This document shows positions 44,527 through 53,004 of a stretch of 64,000 bases of DNA, one piece after another. The number at the start of each line of letters is the position of its first letter. Positions within the stretch are counted from its first letter, which is position 1. The stretch is taken from positions 62,001 through 126,000 of the forward strand of contig CAVPTW010000020.1 in assembly GCA_963708735.1 (NCBI GenBank), written 5' to 3'. The notes below the pieces were generated by a model. That model had not been told where the DNA came from, did no database searches, and worked only from the letters and a program-made list of their open reading frames with translations. The translations under genes were made by a program, and so were the position numbers. Source of the DNA: JAGPUQ01 sp963708735. GTDB lineage: Bacteria; Pseudomonadota; Gammaproteobacteria; Pseudomonadales; Porticoccaceae.

Positions 44527-45939
44527 TCAGCCCTGCGCCGGGGCGGCCGGGACGGGCGCAAAGCCGCCGAGCGACACCCGCAGGCGGCCACCATCGAGCG
44601 TGAAGGACAGTTGCAGTCCGAGCGCGGCGGCCAACGCCCGGGCGAGCGCGAGGCCGAGGCCGGCGTGGGCCTCGTTGCCACCCTCGTGGCGGTGAAAGAA
44701 GCGTTCCGCGAGGCGGCCCAGATCGGCCGGTTCGAGCAGCGGCGCGGCGTTTTCCAGCCACAGCGCGGGGGGATCACAGGCGCACTGCACCCGCAGGCAG
44801 TCGCCGGGCGGGGCGTGCTGCACGGCGTTGTCGAACAGGATGGCGAGCAGGCGCTCGAGCAGCGCCGCGTCGGCCAGCACCCAGCAGGGCTCGACCCGAA
44901 GTTGCCAGTCGAGGCCATGGTCGGCGGCCGGCATCCGGCAGCGCGCGGCCTGTGCCGCCAGCAGCGCGGCCAGATCGACGGGCTCCGGCTGCGGCTGCTC
45001 GCTGCCTGTCTCGATGCGGGCGAGGTACAGCAGACCGTCGACGATTTTGGCCATCTCGGCGAGCGCGGCGTCGAGCTGGGCGAGATTTCCGCCCGCAGTA
45101 CCCGGCTCACGCCGGGCGAGTTCGGCCAGCAGCCGCGCCTCGGCCAGCGGCGTGCGCAGTTCGTGGGCGAGATCACGCGAGAAGCGCCGCTCGCGTTCGA
45201 GCGCGGCCAGCAGGCGCTCCAGCGTGGCCGCCAGCTTGCCGGCGACGGGCGCCAGTTCGCTCGGCAGGTCGTCGCCTGGCGGCGGCTGGCCGCCACCGTC
45301 GAGTGACAGTTCCGCCACCGCGCGGCCGAAGGTATCGAGCGGGGCGAGCGCGCGGCGGATCGACCAGGCGGTGAGCACCAGGACCAGCAGCAGGGTGCCG
45401 CCGGTGCCGGTGACCAGGATGCGGTGCAGACGCCGCTCGAGCGCATCCAGCGCCTCGCGCTCTTCGGCGACCACGACCAGCAGCGCGCCGCGCGGGTCAT
45501 GGGGCGGCAGCGGCACCACCCGGGCCAAGGCGCGGCCGCGGTGGCCGTCCGGCAGCCGAAGGTCGTAGTAGGCACCGTCCCTGCTCGGTTGCGCCGGGCG
45601 CGCCAGATCGCGCCCATGGCTGGAGGCCGAGCGCGCCAGCACGGCGCCGTGGCCGTCCCAGACCTGATAGAAATCGGTGTGCCCCTGGCCACGGAACTGC
45701 GGCATCAGGGTCTCGATGGGCGGCCGTTGGCCGGCGTCGGGGGCGCCCAGGTAGGCGGTCAGCGCCTGAGCCCGGGCCGCCAGGCCGACGTCGAAGCGCC
45801 GGTACAGCTCGGCGTCGACCAGATAGTCGATGACCGCGAACAGACCGCCCATGGCCAGCGCCACGGTCAGGCCCAGGCGCAGCCCCAGGGTACTGCGCAA
45901 CGAAGGCCGCCAGCCGCGTCGGTACTCAGCCCAGGACAT
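44527..45939 (-). CDS. Sensor histidine kinase of the metal-efflux locus
   Basis: 470 residues from the ATG that overlaps the response-regulator stop by 14 bases (an in-frame ATG at 45972 would add 11). First helix LGLRLGLTVALAMGGLFAVIDYLV, periplasmic sensor, second helix ILVTGTGGTLLLVLVLTAW, HAMP, phospho-acceptor FSRDLAHELRTPLAEARLL, N-box LLAILFDNAVQHA and GLGLALARALAAALGL. Likely senses periplasmic metal. The kinase follows its regulator and precedes the efflux genes, all on one strand, like CusRS/CzcRS systems. Confidence 0.92.
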   Translation of the reverse strand: MSWAEYRRGWRPSLRSTLGLRLGLTVALAMGGLFAVIDYLVDAELYRRFDVGLAARAQALTAYLGAPDAGQRPPIETLMPQFRGQGHTDFYQVWDGHGAVLARSASSHGRDLARPAQPSRDGAYYDLRLPDGHRGRALARVVPLPPHDPRGALLVVVAEEREALDALERRLHRILVTGTGGTLLLVLVLTAWSIRRALAPLDTFGRAVAELSLDGGGQPPPGDDLPSELAPVAGKLAATLERLLAALERERRFSRDLAHELRTPLAEARLLAELARREPGTAGGNLAQLDAALAEMAKIVDGLLYLARIETGSEQPQPEPVDLAALLAAQAARCRMPAADHGLDWQLRVEPCWVLADAALLERLLAILFDNAVQHAPPGDCLRVQCACDPPALWLENAAPLLEPADLGRLAERFFHRHEGGNEAHAGLGLALARALAAALGLQLSFTLDGGRLRVSLGGFAPVPAAPAQG

Positions 45940-46591
45940 AGCCGAAACCGCGGCGGTTTTCGATCTGCTCATCCCAGCCGGCGGCGGCGAGCTTGCCGCG
46001 CAGGCCGCTCATCAGCACCTCGATCACCTTGTCGGAGGCGCGGGCATCGGCGTCATAAAGGCGCTCGAACAGCGCCGCGCGCGACAGCACCCGGCCGCGG
46101 CCGTGCAGCAGGACTTCGAGCAGCGCGTACTCGCGCGGCGACAGGTTGAGCGGCCGTCCCGCGCAGCGGGCGACACGCCGGGCGCTGTCGAGTTCGAGAT
46201 TGCCGGCCGCCAGCTGCGGCGTGGTCGCGCCGTGGTAGCGCCGGCCCAGTGCCCGCAGGCGGGCGATCAGCTCATCCAGCGCGAAAGGCTTGACCAGGTA
46301 GTCGTCGGCGCCGGCGTCCAGCGCCGCGATGCGGTCGCCGATCTGGTCGCGGGCCGAGAGCACCAGCACCCGGGTCGGCACTCGCCGGGCGCGCAGCCGC
46401 GCCAGCACCGCCATGCCGTCGACCTTGGGCAGGCCCAGATCGAGCACCGTGAGCGGGTAGTCGTAGGTGTCGAGAAAGGCCAGTGCAGCAGCACCGTCGG
46501 CGGCGGCATCGACGGCGAAGCCGGCGCCGGCGAGGCCCGTCTGCAGGCCCTCGCGCAGGCGCTGGGAATCTTCCACCAGCAGCAGGCGCAT
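45926..46591 (-). CDS. OmpR-family response regulator of the metal-efflux locus
   Basis: 221 residues. Receiver domain with acidic VEDS near residue 6, phospho-acceptor Asp in VLDLGLPKVDG (51), and LVKPF near 102; C-terminal winged helix LNLSPREYALLEVLLHGRGRVLSRAALFERLY...NRRGFGYVL. Probable activator of the efflux genes downstream. The first gene of the minus-strand run; I found no clear operator upstream. Confidence 0.94.
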   Translation of the reverse strand: MRLLLVEDSQRLREGLQTGLAGAGFAVDAAADGAAALAFLDTYDYPLTVLDLGLPKVDGMAVLARLRARRVPTRVLVLSARDQIGDRIAALDAGADDYLVKPFALDELIARLRALGRRYHGATTPQLAAGNLELDSARRVARCAGRPLNLSPREYALLEVLLHGRGRVLSRAALFERLYDADARASDKVIEVLMSGLRGKLAAAGWDEQIENRRGFGYVLG

Positions 46592-46850
46592 GGCTCAGCC
46601 GGCCGCCGCGGCGCCCGGCGTGGGCGGTTGACGAGTGGTCATGGCACTCATTATGGCGCCCGGCGCAAAGGTACAGGAAGTATAACCCCCCCTTTTCACT
46701 GAAAAACCACCTTGACCATCCCACGCAACCCGGCCATTTCGCGGTCGGTCGCAGTCAATCTCAGCCGATGCATGGCCTAAGCGCCCAAATCGACCGGATT
46801 TCGGCTCTCGGGTAACCGAAACGCGTCCTGGGATTCACCTTTTTCCTTCA

Positions 46851-47061
46851 GGTGATTCAGCGTATCGCCGACCTGCTGCGCACGCACCATTTCCGGTCCA
46901 GTGAGGATCTGGAGCAGACCCTGCACCGCCCTACGTCACGCTCTACCATCACATGCCCCAGCAGGCACTGAACGCCCCAACGCCCGTGCAGGCACTTCGG
47001 GATTGGTCCGCTTCAAAGCCCGAGTTGTTGCTTCGCAAACCGAGTAATCGGCCGGGACGTG
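46851..47061 (+). pseudogene. Transposase (IS481-like) C-terminal remnant
   Basis: Two frames, shifted near 46930, give QRIADLLRTHHFRSSEDLEQTLHR and YVTLYHHMPQQALNAPTPVQALRDWSASKPELL. This is the tail of an IS481-type integrase-like transposase. Nothing of the catalytic core remains. The 46592-46850 gap upstream shows no gene. Confidence 0.65.
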
Positions 47062-47185
47062 ACACCTACCCACCGGCGGCGGCTATCATCGGCCAGGGGT
47101 CCACCACGGGCATCAACAGCGTACCCTGGGGAATTGCAGTCCCGGGCATGGGCCGTTCGCTCTACGCCGGCGTCACCTACAGCTT
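47060..47185 (+). pseudogene. Orphan C-terminus of a second OprC-like receptor
   Basis: On the plus strand, GQGSTTGINSVPWGIAVP followed by GMGRSLYAGVTYSF repeats the last strands of the receptor at 35777-38055 almost residue for residue. One frame upstream LPTGGGY continues the match. The stop after the final Phe is missing. Only about 40 residues survive, so it is a leftover of a lost paralogue. Confidence 0.78.
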
Positions 47186-47199
47186 TTGCAGCTGCCGCC

Positions 47200-47480
47200 G
47201 GTTCACGGTGGCCCGACAGGGCCGGGGAGGCGCGCCCCGGCCATGCTCGGGAAGCGTCGTCGAGTTCGGCGACGACACCGATGTACTCCATCTCCACACG
47301 GGCCCGGCCAGCACCTGGGGCCAGGGCGTCGTGTATCGAGCATTCGATCTGATCGGCCGCCCCGGCGGGCGCCCGGTGCACTTCCTGCGGCGCTGGTCCC
47401 CTACCGCGCATCCGCTCGGCGGACGGGTGAACGACGCTCCGCTGCAGGGCGCCGCCGACCGGCGCGGACAGGTCCATGGC
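47200..47480 (-). pseudogene. Possible degraded exbD-like fragment
   Basis: The minus strand shows ADQIECSIHDALA...RVEMEYIGVVAELDD, a blurred version of the ExbD end (ADRAVAYDAVAQVLAAAARA...VERIGFVTDP) seen intact just downstream. The DNA of the two stretches also lines up over about 100 bases. Weak, but it fits a lost second receptor/exbD set. Confidence 0.35.
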
Positions 47481-47574
47481 GTGCCGGAGCTGTAGGCGGC
47501 CCCGGGCGGGAAGCCGGGGTGTTTTGTGGCATCCGAGCGGCTAGTAGCGCGGTACCGGGGCGACGACCGGCCGT

Positions 47575-48018
47575 TCAGGGACCAGGCGGGGGATGCTGCC
47601 GAGTCGCGCCCATTCCCGGGTCGGTGACGAAACCGATGCGCTCCACCCCGGCGCGGGCCGCCGCAGCCAGCACCTGGGCCACGGCGTCGTAGGCCACCGC
47701 CCGATCGGCCTCGATGTGCAGTTCCGCACCGGGCCGTGCCGCCAGCCCGCGGGCGCGCTGCTCCAGCTCCGCGAGGGTCAGGGGGCTACCGGCCCAGTGC
47801 AGCCGGCCGTCGGCCTCGATGGTCACCACCACGGGTTTCTCCAGGGGCTCGGCCGGCTGGCTCTCGGCATCCGGAAGATCCACCTTCACCGCCTGGGTGA
47901 TCAGCGGCGCGGTGACGATGAAGATCACCAGCAGCACCAGGATCACGTCCACCAGCGGGACGATATTGATGTCGGCGCTGGAGCGCTGCGACTGCCCGAT
48001 GCCGTCTCCGAATGCCAA
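47575..48018 (-). CDS. exbD: ExbD, TonB energising protein
   Basis: 147 residues. ADINIVPLVDVILVLLVIFIVTAPL holds the single membrane helix with the essential aspartate (VDV), then a periplasmic domain with ADRAVAYDAVAQVL and AGVERIGFVTDPG. Works with ExbB as a proton-driven motor for TonB. The last residues (ATRQHPPPGP) are not family-typical. Starts 3 bases after exbB. Confidence 0.93.
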   Translation of the reverse strand: MAFGDGIGQSQRSSADINIVPLVDVILVLLVIFIVTAPLITQAVKVDLPDAESQPAEPLEKPVVVTIEADGRLHWAGSPLTLAELEQRARGLAARPGAELHIEADRAVAYDAVAQVLAAAARAGVERIGFVTDPGMGATRQHPPPGP

Positions 48019-48021
48019 GAT

Positions 48022-48732
48022 TCAGCCCCCCATCCGGCGCAGCGTCGATCGGCCTTCGGTCCCAACATGGCTCGCCGCACCGGGCGCGGTGGCGCGCAGC
48101 AGCAGGGTCGCGGCGAAATCCTCCCAGCGCGCCAGCAGCAGCCGGTTGCGGCGCTGCACCAGGTTGTGGGCAAAGACCGCGGGAATGGCCACCGACAGGC
48201 CCAGGGCGGTCATCACCAGTGCCTCGCCGATGGGCCCGGCGACTGCCGCCAGTCCCGCCTCGCCGGTGCCGGCGATGCGCAGCAGGGCGTGATAGATACC
48301 CCACACCGTGCCCAGCAGCCCCAGATAGGGCGCGGTGGCCGCCGTGGTGGCGAGCAGCATCAGCCCGCGTTCCCGCGCGACCGCCGCGCGATCGAGTTGC
48401 TGGCGCAACCCGCGGGTGAGATGGGCGGCGAGGCCGCCGGCCGCCGCGAAGCGCTCGCCGGCCTCGGCCAGCTCGCGCCCTTCCCGAACCACCGCCAGCA
48501 GTGAAGCTTCGACCCGCGCCCCCGGGGGTGGCGTGCACGGTTCCGCAAAACCCGGTGTGGCCAGTGCCGCGGCCGCGAAACGCGCCCCCTGCCCACGGGC
48601 CAGGAAGCCGAGCGCCGCCCAGATCAGGAAAAAGGTCCAGCTGGCCAGCGACAACAGGCCCAGCACGCCCAGCAAGACCCGGCCCTGGGAATCGAGCTGC
48701 TGGAGAAAATGCGCGAAACCGAATTCGATCAT
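48022..48732 (-). CDS. exbB: ExbB, MotA/TolQ/ExbB proton channel
   Basis: 236 residues with three membrane helices: VLLGVLGLLSLASWTFFLIWAAL, the second and third around LLATTAATAPYLGLLGTVWGIYHAL and GPIGEALVMTALGLSVAIPAVFAHNLV. The TM2/TM3 sequence is the ExbB signature. Start at 48732 (GAGGTGGTG upstream); an open frame to 48825 overlaps tonB. Pentameric scaffold of the TonB motor. Confidence 0.94.
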   Translation of the reverse strand: MIEFGFAHFLQQLDSQGRVLLGVLGLLSLASWTFFLIWAALGFLARGQGARFAAAALATPGFAEPCTPPPGARVEASLLAVVREGRELAEAGERFAAAGGLAAHLTRGLRQQLDRAAVARERGLMLLATTAATAPYLGLLGTVWGIYHALLRIAGTGEAGLAAVAGPIGEALVMTALGLSVAIPAVFAHNLVQRRNRLLLARWEDFAATLLLRATAPGAASHVGTEGRSTLRRMGG

Positions 48733-48751
48733 CACCACCTCGCCTCGACGC

Positions 48752-49456
48752 TCATCGTAACGAAAACCGGATGCGCTGCCGCGCGCTCGCCGCCACCGCG
48801 GCGCCATCGACCCGGGGAGCGTCACAGTGCCAGTCGCGCACCGCCGCCACCGCTGCGCGATCCAACGTCGGCCAACCCGAGGATCGGACCACTCTGACCT
48901 CCGTCACCGCACCTGTGGCGGACAGCTCCACCTGCAACTCCACCACGCCCTCCTGCCCCAGGCGCCGCGCCGTGGCCGGATACCTGGGCGGGGGCCGGTG
49001 CGGGCAGTACAGGGCCAGCTCCGGTTCCGGCAGCGATTGTGCCGGCGCCGGCCCGGGAGCTCCCTGGGGCATCGCGGCAGGCTCCGCCAACCGGCCGGAC
49101 TGTACCGCGGGCTCCGGCCTGAGCGGTGGCTTGCCTTGCGGTTCTGACCCGGGCTCCGGTTCCGGCTTGGGTACGGGTTTGGGCTCCGGCTGCACCTTCG
49201 GCCCAAGCCCCGCATCCAGCACAGGCTTCTTCCGGAGCCCGGGCCCGGGCTCCGGCGCCGCGGCAACAGGTGCGGTTGGCGCGACGGTCTGGGTTGCCGA
49301 TGCCACCGGCGCCGGCCGCTCGATCAGCCGGACATGCACTGCCGGCGGCGAAGGCGACGCGGGCGGACCGGACCACAGCAACGCCACCACGGCGCCATGA
49401 GCGGCAATCGCCGCCACCACCGCCATGCCGTAAAGCGTCGCGCGGGAGGGAATCAT
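48752..49456 (-). CDS. tonB: TonB energy transducer
   Basis: 234 residues. An N-terminal anchor helix (LYGMAVVAAIAAHGAVVALLW) lacking the classical SHLS motif but with the conserved His; a Pro/Glu/Lys-rich linker (KVQPEPKPVPKPEPEPG); a C-terminal domain with RYPATARRLGQEGVVELQVELSATG and AAVAAVRDWHCDAP. Drives TonB-dependent receptors. First gene of tonB-exbB-exbD; the shared 17-base dyad lies 105 bases upstream. Confidence 0.92.
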   Translation of the reverse strand: MIPSRATLYGMAVVAAIAAHGAVVALLWSGPPASPSPPAVHVRLIERPAPVASATQTVAPTAPVAAAPEPGPGLRKKPVLDAGLGPKVQPEPKPVPKPEPEPGSEPQGKPPLRPEPAVQSGRLAEPAAMPQGAPGPAPAQSLPEPELALYCPHRPPPRYPATARRLGQEGVVELQVELSATGAVTEVRVVRSSGWPTLDRAAVAAVRDWHCDAPRVDGAAVAASARQRIRFSLR

Positions 49457-49560
49457 GAATCCTGATCTACCGTTACCTGCACAGGCCCTCAGCAGCTAAC
49501 GCCCATTGCGGCGCCAGCAGCCCAGCCTGCTATCATCACCCCTTCTGTGCCTGCGGGGAA

Positions 49561-49577
49561 TGCGGCAAATCGTCGCA
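49561..49577. promoter_or_regulatory. 17-base dyad operator candidate between tonB and the DUF202 gene
   Basis: TGCGGCAAATCGTCGCA: identical to the site upstream of the receptor except for one base (C for T at position 11). It stands 105 bases upstream of tonB and 9 bases before the DUF202 start on the other strand, so it could control either or both. Confidence 0.6.
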
Positions 49578-49585
49578 CACCGCTC

Positions 49586-49969
49586 ATGCCGACACCTGAA
49601 TCCGATCCGCGCGTATTCTTCGCCGCCGAGCGCACCCTGCTTGCATGGCTCCGTACCGGGCTTACGATCATTGCGCTGGGCTTCGTCGTGTCGCGCTTTG
49701 GGTTGTTCGTGCAGCTGCTCTCCATCCAGACGCACGGTTGTGTGCCGCCCACACACACGTCCCTTTCGGCGCTGCTCGGCCTCGGGTTTGTCATTGTCGG
49801 CGCCATGGCCATCGTACTGGCCGCGGTCCAGCATCAGCGCTTTGTCGCTACCCTGGATCGTGACGATCTGCCCCACGCGTACTCCAGAGGCTTCGCCGTC
49901 TGGCTTGCCTTGCTCGTGGGAACACTCGGCATGGTTCTCGCCGCCTACTTGTTCGTCACTCAACCATGA
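49586..49969 (+). CDS. DUF202 (YidH-type) inner-membrane protein
   Basis: 127 residues. DPRVFFAAERTLLAWLRTGLTIIALGFVV is the DUF202 signature (first helix); two more helices at ALLGLGFVIVGAMAIVLAAV and AVWLALLVGTLGMVLAAYLFV. Function unknown. The start at 49586 fits the family; an in-frame ATG 39 bases upstream would run through the dyad. It is divergent from tonB. Confidence 0.85.
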   Translation: MPTPESDPRVFFAAERTLLAWLRTGLTIIALGFVVSRFGLFVQLLSIQTHGCVPPTHTSLSALLGLGFVIVGAMAIVLAAVQHQRFVATLDRDDLPHAYSRGFAVWLALLVGTLGMVLAAYLFVTQP

Positions 49970-50042
49970 CTGGCAACCATGACTGGCCAGATTCTGCGCT
50001 AACGACATTCAGGCGTTTCAATCTCTGACAGACTGACCGTCC

Positions 50043-50726
50043 ATGTACGAGACCAAAACCCAGCCACCGCTGACCCGCATTCGCTTCGCCCTGCGCGTCC
50101 TGCTGCACGCCCTGCTCGTGCTGTCTCTACTCGCAGGCATGGCGGGCTACGCGCACTTCGAGCGTCTCTCCTGGCTGGATGCTTTCCTGAATTCCGCCAT
50201 GCTGATGGGCGGCATGGGCCCGGTCGATCCGCCGAAAACGGACGGTGGCAAACTGTTTGCCGGTCTTTACGCACTCTACGCTGGCCTGGTATTCCTGATC
50301 GCGGCGGGCGTGATCTTCACGCCGTTAATTCACCGCATGCTGCACAAATTTCATTGGGATCAGGGCGAGCAGATGCGCGCTAGTCGTCGCTGCCTGCCGC
50401 AGTCGCCCGCGGACAATCGCCCGGCTCCGGCACGGTTGCAGCAGCCAGGATTTCCGCCCGCGTCGCGGCCAGTTGCTCGCGCTCGCGGGCCACAGGCGGC
50501 AGTTGCGCCAGCCCCGCATCGAGGATATCCAGCGCCGCCGCGCGACACCCGCGCTCGCTCAGCAGTTGGGCAAAATTGTTGCGGGCGACGATGTGGGTCG
50601 GATCGCGCGCCAGCAAATCGCGGAATACCGCTTCCGCCGCGCGCGCATCACCAGTGCCGTAGTAAGCGTTGCCGAGCCCCACCAGTGCCCAGGGGTCGTC
50701 CGGCCAGCGCACGAGCGCTGCCGTGA
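50043..50726 (+). CDS. Small membrane protein of unknown function, 3' end probably altered
   Basis: The first 110 codons look real: a membrane helix FALRVLLHALLVLSLLAGMAGYA, then LDAFLNSAMLMGGMGPVDPPKTDGGKLFAGLYALYAGLVFLIAAGVIFTPLIHRMLHKFHWD, a pattern like a single two-helix ion-channel unit. Beyond HWDQGEQ (about 50378) the frame runs 115 codons antisense through the peptidase gene and is unlikely to be genuine. The natural stop seems lost by a small indel near 50370. Confidence 0.65.
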   Translation: MYETKTQPPLTRIRFALRVLLHALLVLSLLAGMAGYAHFERLSWLDAFLNSAMLMGGMGPVDPPKTDGGKLFAGLYALYAGLVFLIAAGVIFTPLIHRMLHKFHWDQGEQMRASRRCLPQSPADNRPAPARLQQPGFPPASRPVARARGPQAAVAPAPHRGYPAPPRDTRARSAVGQNCCGRRCGSDRAPANRGIPLPPRAHHQCRSKRCRAPPVPRGRPASARALP

Positions 50727-51381
50727 AGGCCTCGCGCAGTACTTCCGGTGACGCCACGCCTTCCATGTCGGTGACGGCGCGCAGGTAGCGCTCGCGGTCC
50801 ACCGCGGGGGGCAGGTCCCCCGGTGGCAGGATCACCAGGCCCCAGTTGCCGGCAAGCTTCCAGGTGCGCAGAAAGCGCGCGGCGGAACTGACCTCGCGTC
50901 TTGTGGTACCGGAACGCAAAATGAATTCATCGCGCTTGGCATCGAAGCCGATCACCACGGCGAAGTGCCACAGCGGCCAGCGCTCGATGCCGAGATTCTG
51001 CAATACGAGGACGGGATGGCCGGCGCGCAGCGTATCCAGCAGGCCCGCCAGGTCGGGATTGATCGGATAGGGCACCCGTCCGTAGCGCCGCGCCGCTGCC
51101 ATCAGCTCGATTTGGAGACTGCCCTTTTTGTCGGGGAGGTAAACCGCGTCGACCAGTTGCTCCGGGTCGACCACGATTCCCGCTTGCCGCAGCACCGTCG
51201 CCAGCGCGGCCGGGCCGCACTGGTAGGCGCTCTGGGGATAAAAGGGTACCTGGGCAAGTTCGATCCGCGTGCCCTCACCCGCGGCCGGACCCAGCACCGG
51301 GGTGCGGGCGCAGGCCGCGAGCAGCAACATTGCCGTGAAACCGGCGGCCCGAACCAGGGCCGCCAAAAAACGGGCGATCAA
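50380..51381 (-). CDS. PA2778-family cysteine peptidase (C39-like) lipoprotein with TPR tail
   Basis: 333 residues. Lipobox LLLAACAR; catalytic Cys in AYQCGPAALATVL (near 56) and His in LWHFAVVIGFD (near 139), the C39 arrangement; then a TPR-like part DPWALVGLGNAYYGTGDARAAEAVFRDLLA. Its start overlaps the stop of the PA2779-like gene (4 bases), the conserved pairing. Substrate unknown. Confidence 0.85.
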   Translation of the reverse strand: MIARFLAALVRAAGFTAMLLLAACARTPVLGPAAGEGTRIELAQVPFYPQSAYQCGPAALATVLRQAGIVVDPEQLVDAVYLPDKKGSLQIELMAAARRYGRVPYPINPDLAGLLDTLRAGHPVLVLQNLGIERWPLWHFAVVIGFDAKRDEFILRSGTTRREVSSAARFLRTWKLAGNWGLVILPPGDLPPAVDRERYLRAVTDMEGVASPEVLREAFTAALVRWPDDPWALVGLGNAYYGTGDARAAEAVFRDLLARDPTHIVARNNFAQLLSERGCRAAALDILDAGLAQLPPVAREREQLAATRAEILAAATVPEPGDCPRATAAGSDD

Positions 51382-51761
51382 AGCCCTTTGAAGACGTGGA
51401 TCACGCCGACGATATCGAGGATCACCAGGATCAGGAATACCGCGCCGATCAGCGCGAGCACGCTGCCGCCGGCAGGCAGCTGGTCGAGATTGTTCGCGAT
51501 GCGTTGCAGCTCGCTGTCGCTCAAGGCCTGAACCCGGGCGCGCGCGGCGGCGGGATCCACGCCCTGCTGTTCCAGCAGACCACGCACCGAGTCCTGCGCC
51601 AGAAAGCGATCGACACGGTCAATCTGCTCGGCACGGTTGCCAGGCGCAGCCTGGGCCGTGCCCATCATGGCGGCAGCGGCAGGCTGGGCGGCAGTGCTGC
51701 ATACCAGGCTCAATACCAGAGCCAGTGTCAATAGATGTCGGGATGGGTGGTTAGGCGTCAT
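51378..51761 (-). CDS. PA2779-family exported protein
   Basis: 127 residues. Signal peptide LLTLALVLSLVCSTAAQPAAA; helical middle RAEQIDRVDRFLAQDSVRGLLEQQGVDPAAARARVQALSDSELQRIANNLDQLPAGG; a C-terminal membrane helix VLALIGAVFLILVILDIVGVIHVF. Always paired with the PA2778 peptidase, perhaps its substrate or anchor. The longer open frame upstream to 52472 is antisense to the hydrolase gene. Confidence 0.85.
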   Translation of the reverse strand: MTPNHPSRHLLTLALVLSLVCSTAAQPAAAAMMGTAQAAPGNRAEQIDRVDRFLAQDSVRGLLEQQGVDPAAARARVQALSDSELQRIANNLDQLPAGGSVLALIGAVFLILVILDIVGVIHVFKGL

Positions 51762-51947
51762 CTGCGTTATCCTCGAATGGTGGCACGGGCTGAACTGTCC
51801 GCGGCCGCGAGTGTAGCCAGAACCTGCGCGGCACTCAAAGCGGCCGTGTCGGATTTGTGGGCCGGGCCGCCCGGGCCGGTTTGACCGCGTCCCTGGTGGC
51901 GTGTACAAAGTGGTGCATTCCCCCTTCCCATTCCGACAGGATCCATT

Positions 51948-52898
51948 ATGAGCGCAGGCAAACGACTTCCGGGCACGCCGGACCCCATGCACCGCTGGGC
52001 CGGCGTCGGCGGAATCATGATCGCGGGCGACTCCTGGGGCGACCCGGCCGGTCCGCTGGTGCTGCTCCAGCATGGCGGCGGCCAGACCCGCCACGCCTGG
52101 AAAGGTGCCGGCGAAGCCCTGGGTGAAGCCGGTTATCACGCGGTCGCCTTCGATGCCCGCGGCCACGGCGATTCCGACTGGTCCGCGGACGGTGTCTACG
52201 GCCAGGACATCATGGTGGAAGACCTGCGCTGCATCATCGCGGCCCTGGGTGGGAAGCGCCCGGTACTGGTGGGCGCCTCCATGGGCGGCGGTACCAGCCT
52301 GGTGGCGCTCGGCGAGGACCGCGTCGATGCCACCGCCCTGGTGCTGGTCGATATCGCGCCGAAGATCGAATCCGAGGGCGTGCAAAAAATCACCAGCTTC
52401 ATGTCCTACAAACCCGAGGGCTTCGATTCCCTGGAAGAGGTCGCGGAAGCGATCGGCAACTACCAGCCCCACCGTTCACCGCCCAAGGATCTGCAGGGAC
52501 TGGCAAAGAATCTGCGTCTGGCGGACAACGGCAAGTATCGCTGGCACTGGGATCCGCGCTTCATGCAGGCGCGCCGCGACATGGAGGCGCGCACGCGGCG
52601 TCTGGAAGACTGTGCCCGTGCGCTCAGGCTGCCCACCCTGCTGGTCCGGGGCGGACTGTCCGATGTGTTGAGCGAGGAAGGTGCGCAGTCCTTTCTGGAA
52701 ATGTGCCCCCATGCCGAGTACGTCAACATCACCGGTGCCGGCCATATGGTGGCGGGTGATCGCAACGATGTCTTCGCCACGGCGGTGGTGGACTTCCTGT
52801 TCCGTACCGTGCCGGTGAAAGGCGAGCCGGTACAGGCACCCCACGCGCCCCACCCCCATCATGTGGGTCCGCCGGGCGATGTGACCGACATTCCCTGA
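51948..52898 (+). CDS. Alpha/beta-fold hydrolase
   Basis: 316 residues. Oxyanion HGGGQT near residue 42, nucleophile Ser in GASMGGG near 110, acid Asp in VRGGLSDVLSEE near 237, and His in GAGHMVAGD near 266. Cap helices in between. The C-terminus has a His/Pro-rich tail (APHAPHPHHVGPP). Substrate not inferable; epoxide-hydrolase-like or esterase activity is possible. Single gene with its own hairpin after it. Confidence 0.87.
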   Translation: MSAGKRLPGTPDPMHRWAGVGGIMIAGDSWGDPAGPLVLLQHGGGQTRHAWKGAGEALGEAGYHAVAFDARGHGDSDWSADGVYGQDIMVEDLRCIIAALGGKRPVLVGASMGGGTSLVALGEDRVDATALVLVDIAPKIESEGVQKITSFMSYKPEGFDSLEEVAEAIGNYQPHRSPPKDLQGLAKNLRLADNGKYRWHWDPRFMQARRDMEARTRRLEDCARALRLPTLLVRGGLSDVLSEEGAQSFLEMCPHAEYVNITGAGHMVAGDRNDVFATAVVDFLFRTVPVKGEPVQAPHAPHPHHVGPPGDVTDIP

Positions 52899-52922
52899 CC
52901 CGCGCTCGCGCCCACCCGGCCG

Positions 52923-52945
52923 CGGCGCCGCCAGGTGCGGCGCCG
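52923..52945 (+). terminator. Terminator-like hairpin after the hydrolase gene
   Basis: CGGCGCCGC-cagg t-GCGGCGCCG forms a 9-bp stem with a 5-base loop, followed by GTTTC. The T-run is short, so termination may be partial. Confidence 0.45.
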
Positions 52946-53004
52946 TTTCGGACCTCGGTTCGGGCTAGAATGGCTCTCCGCCCAACTGCTCCCGAGATAG
53001 CCCC

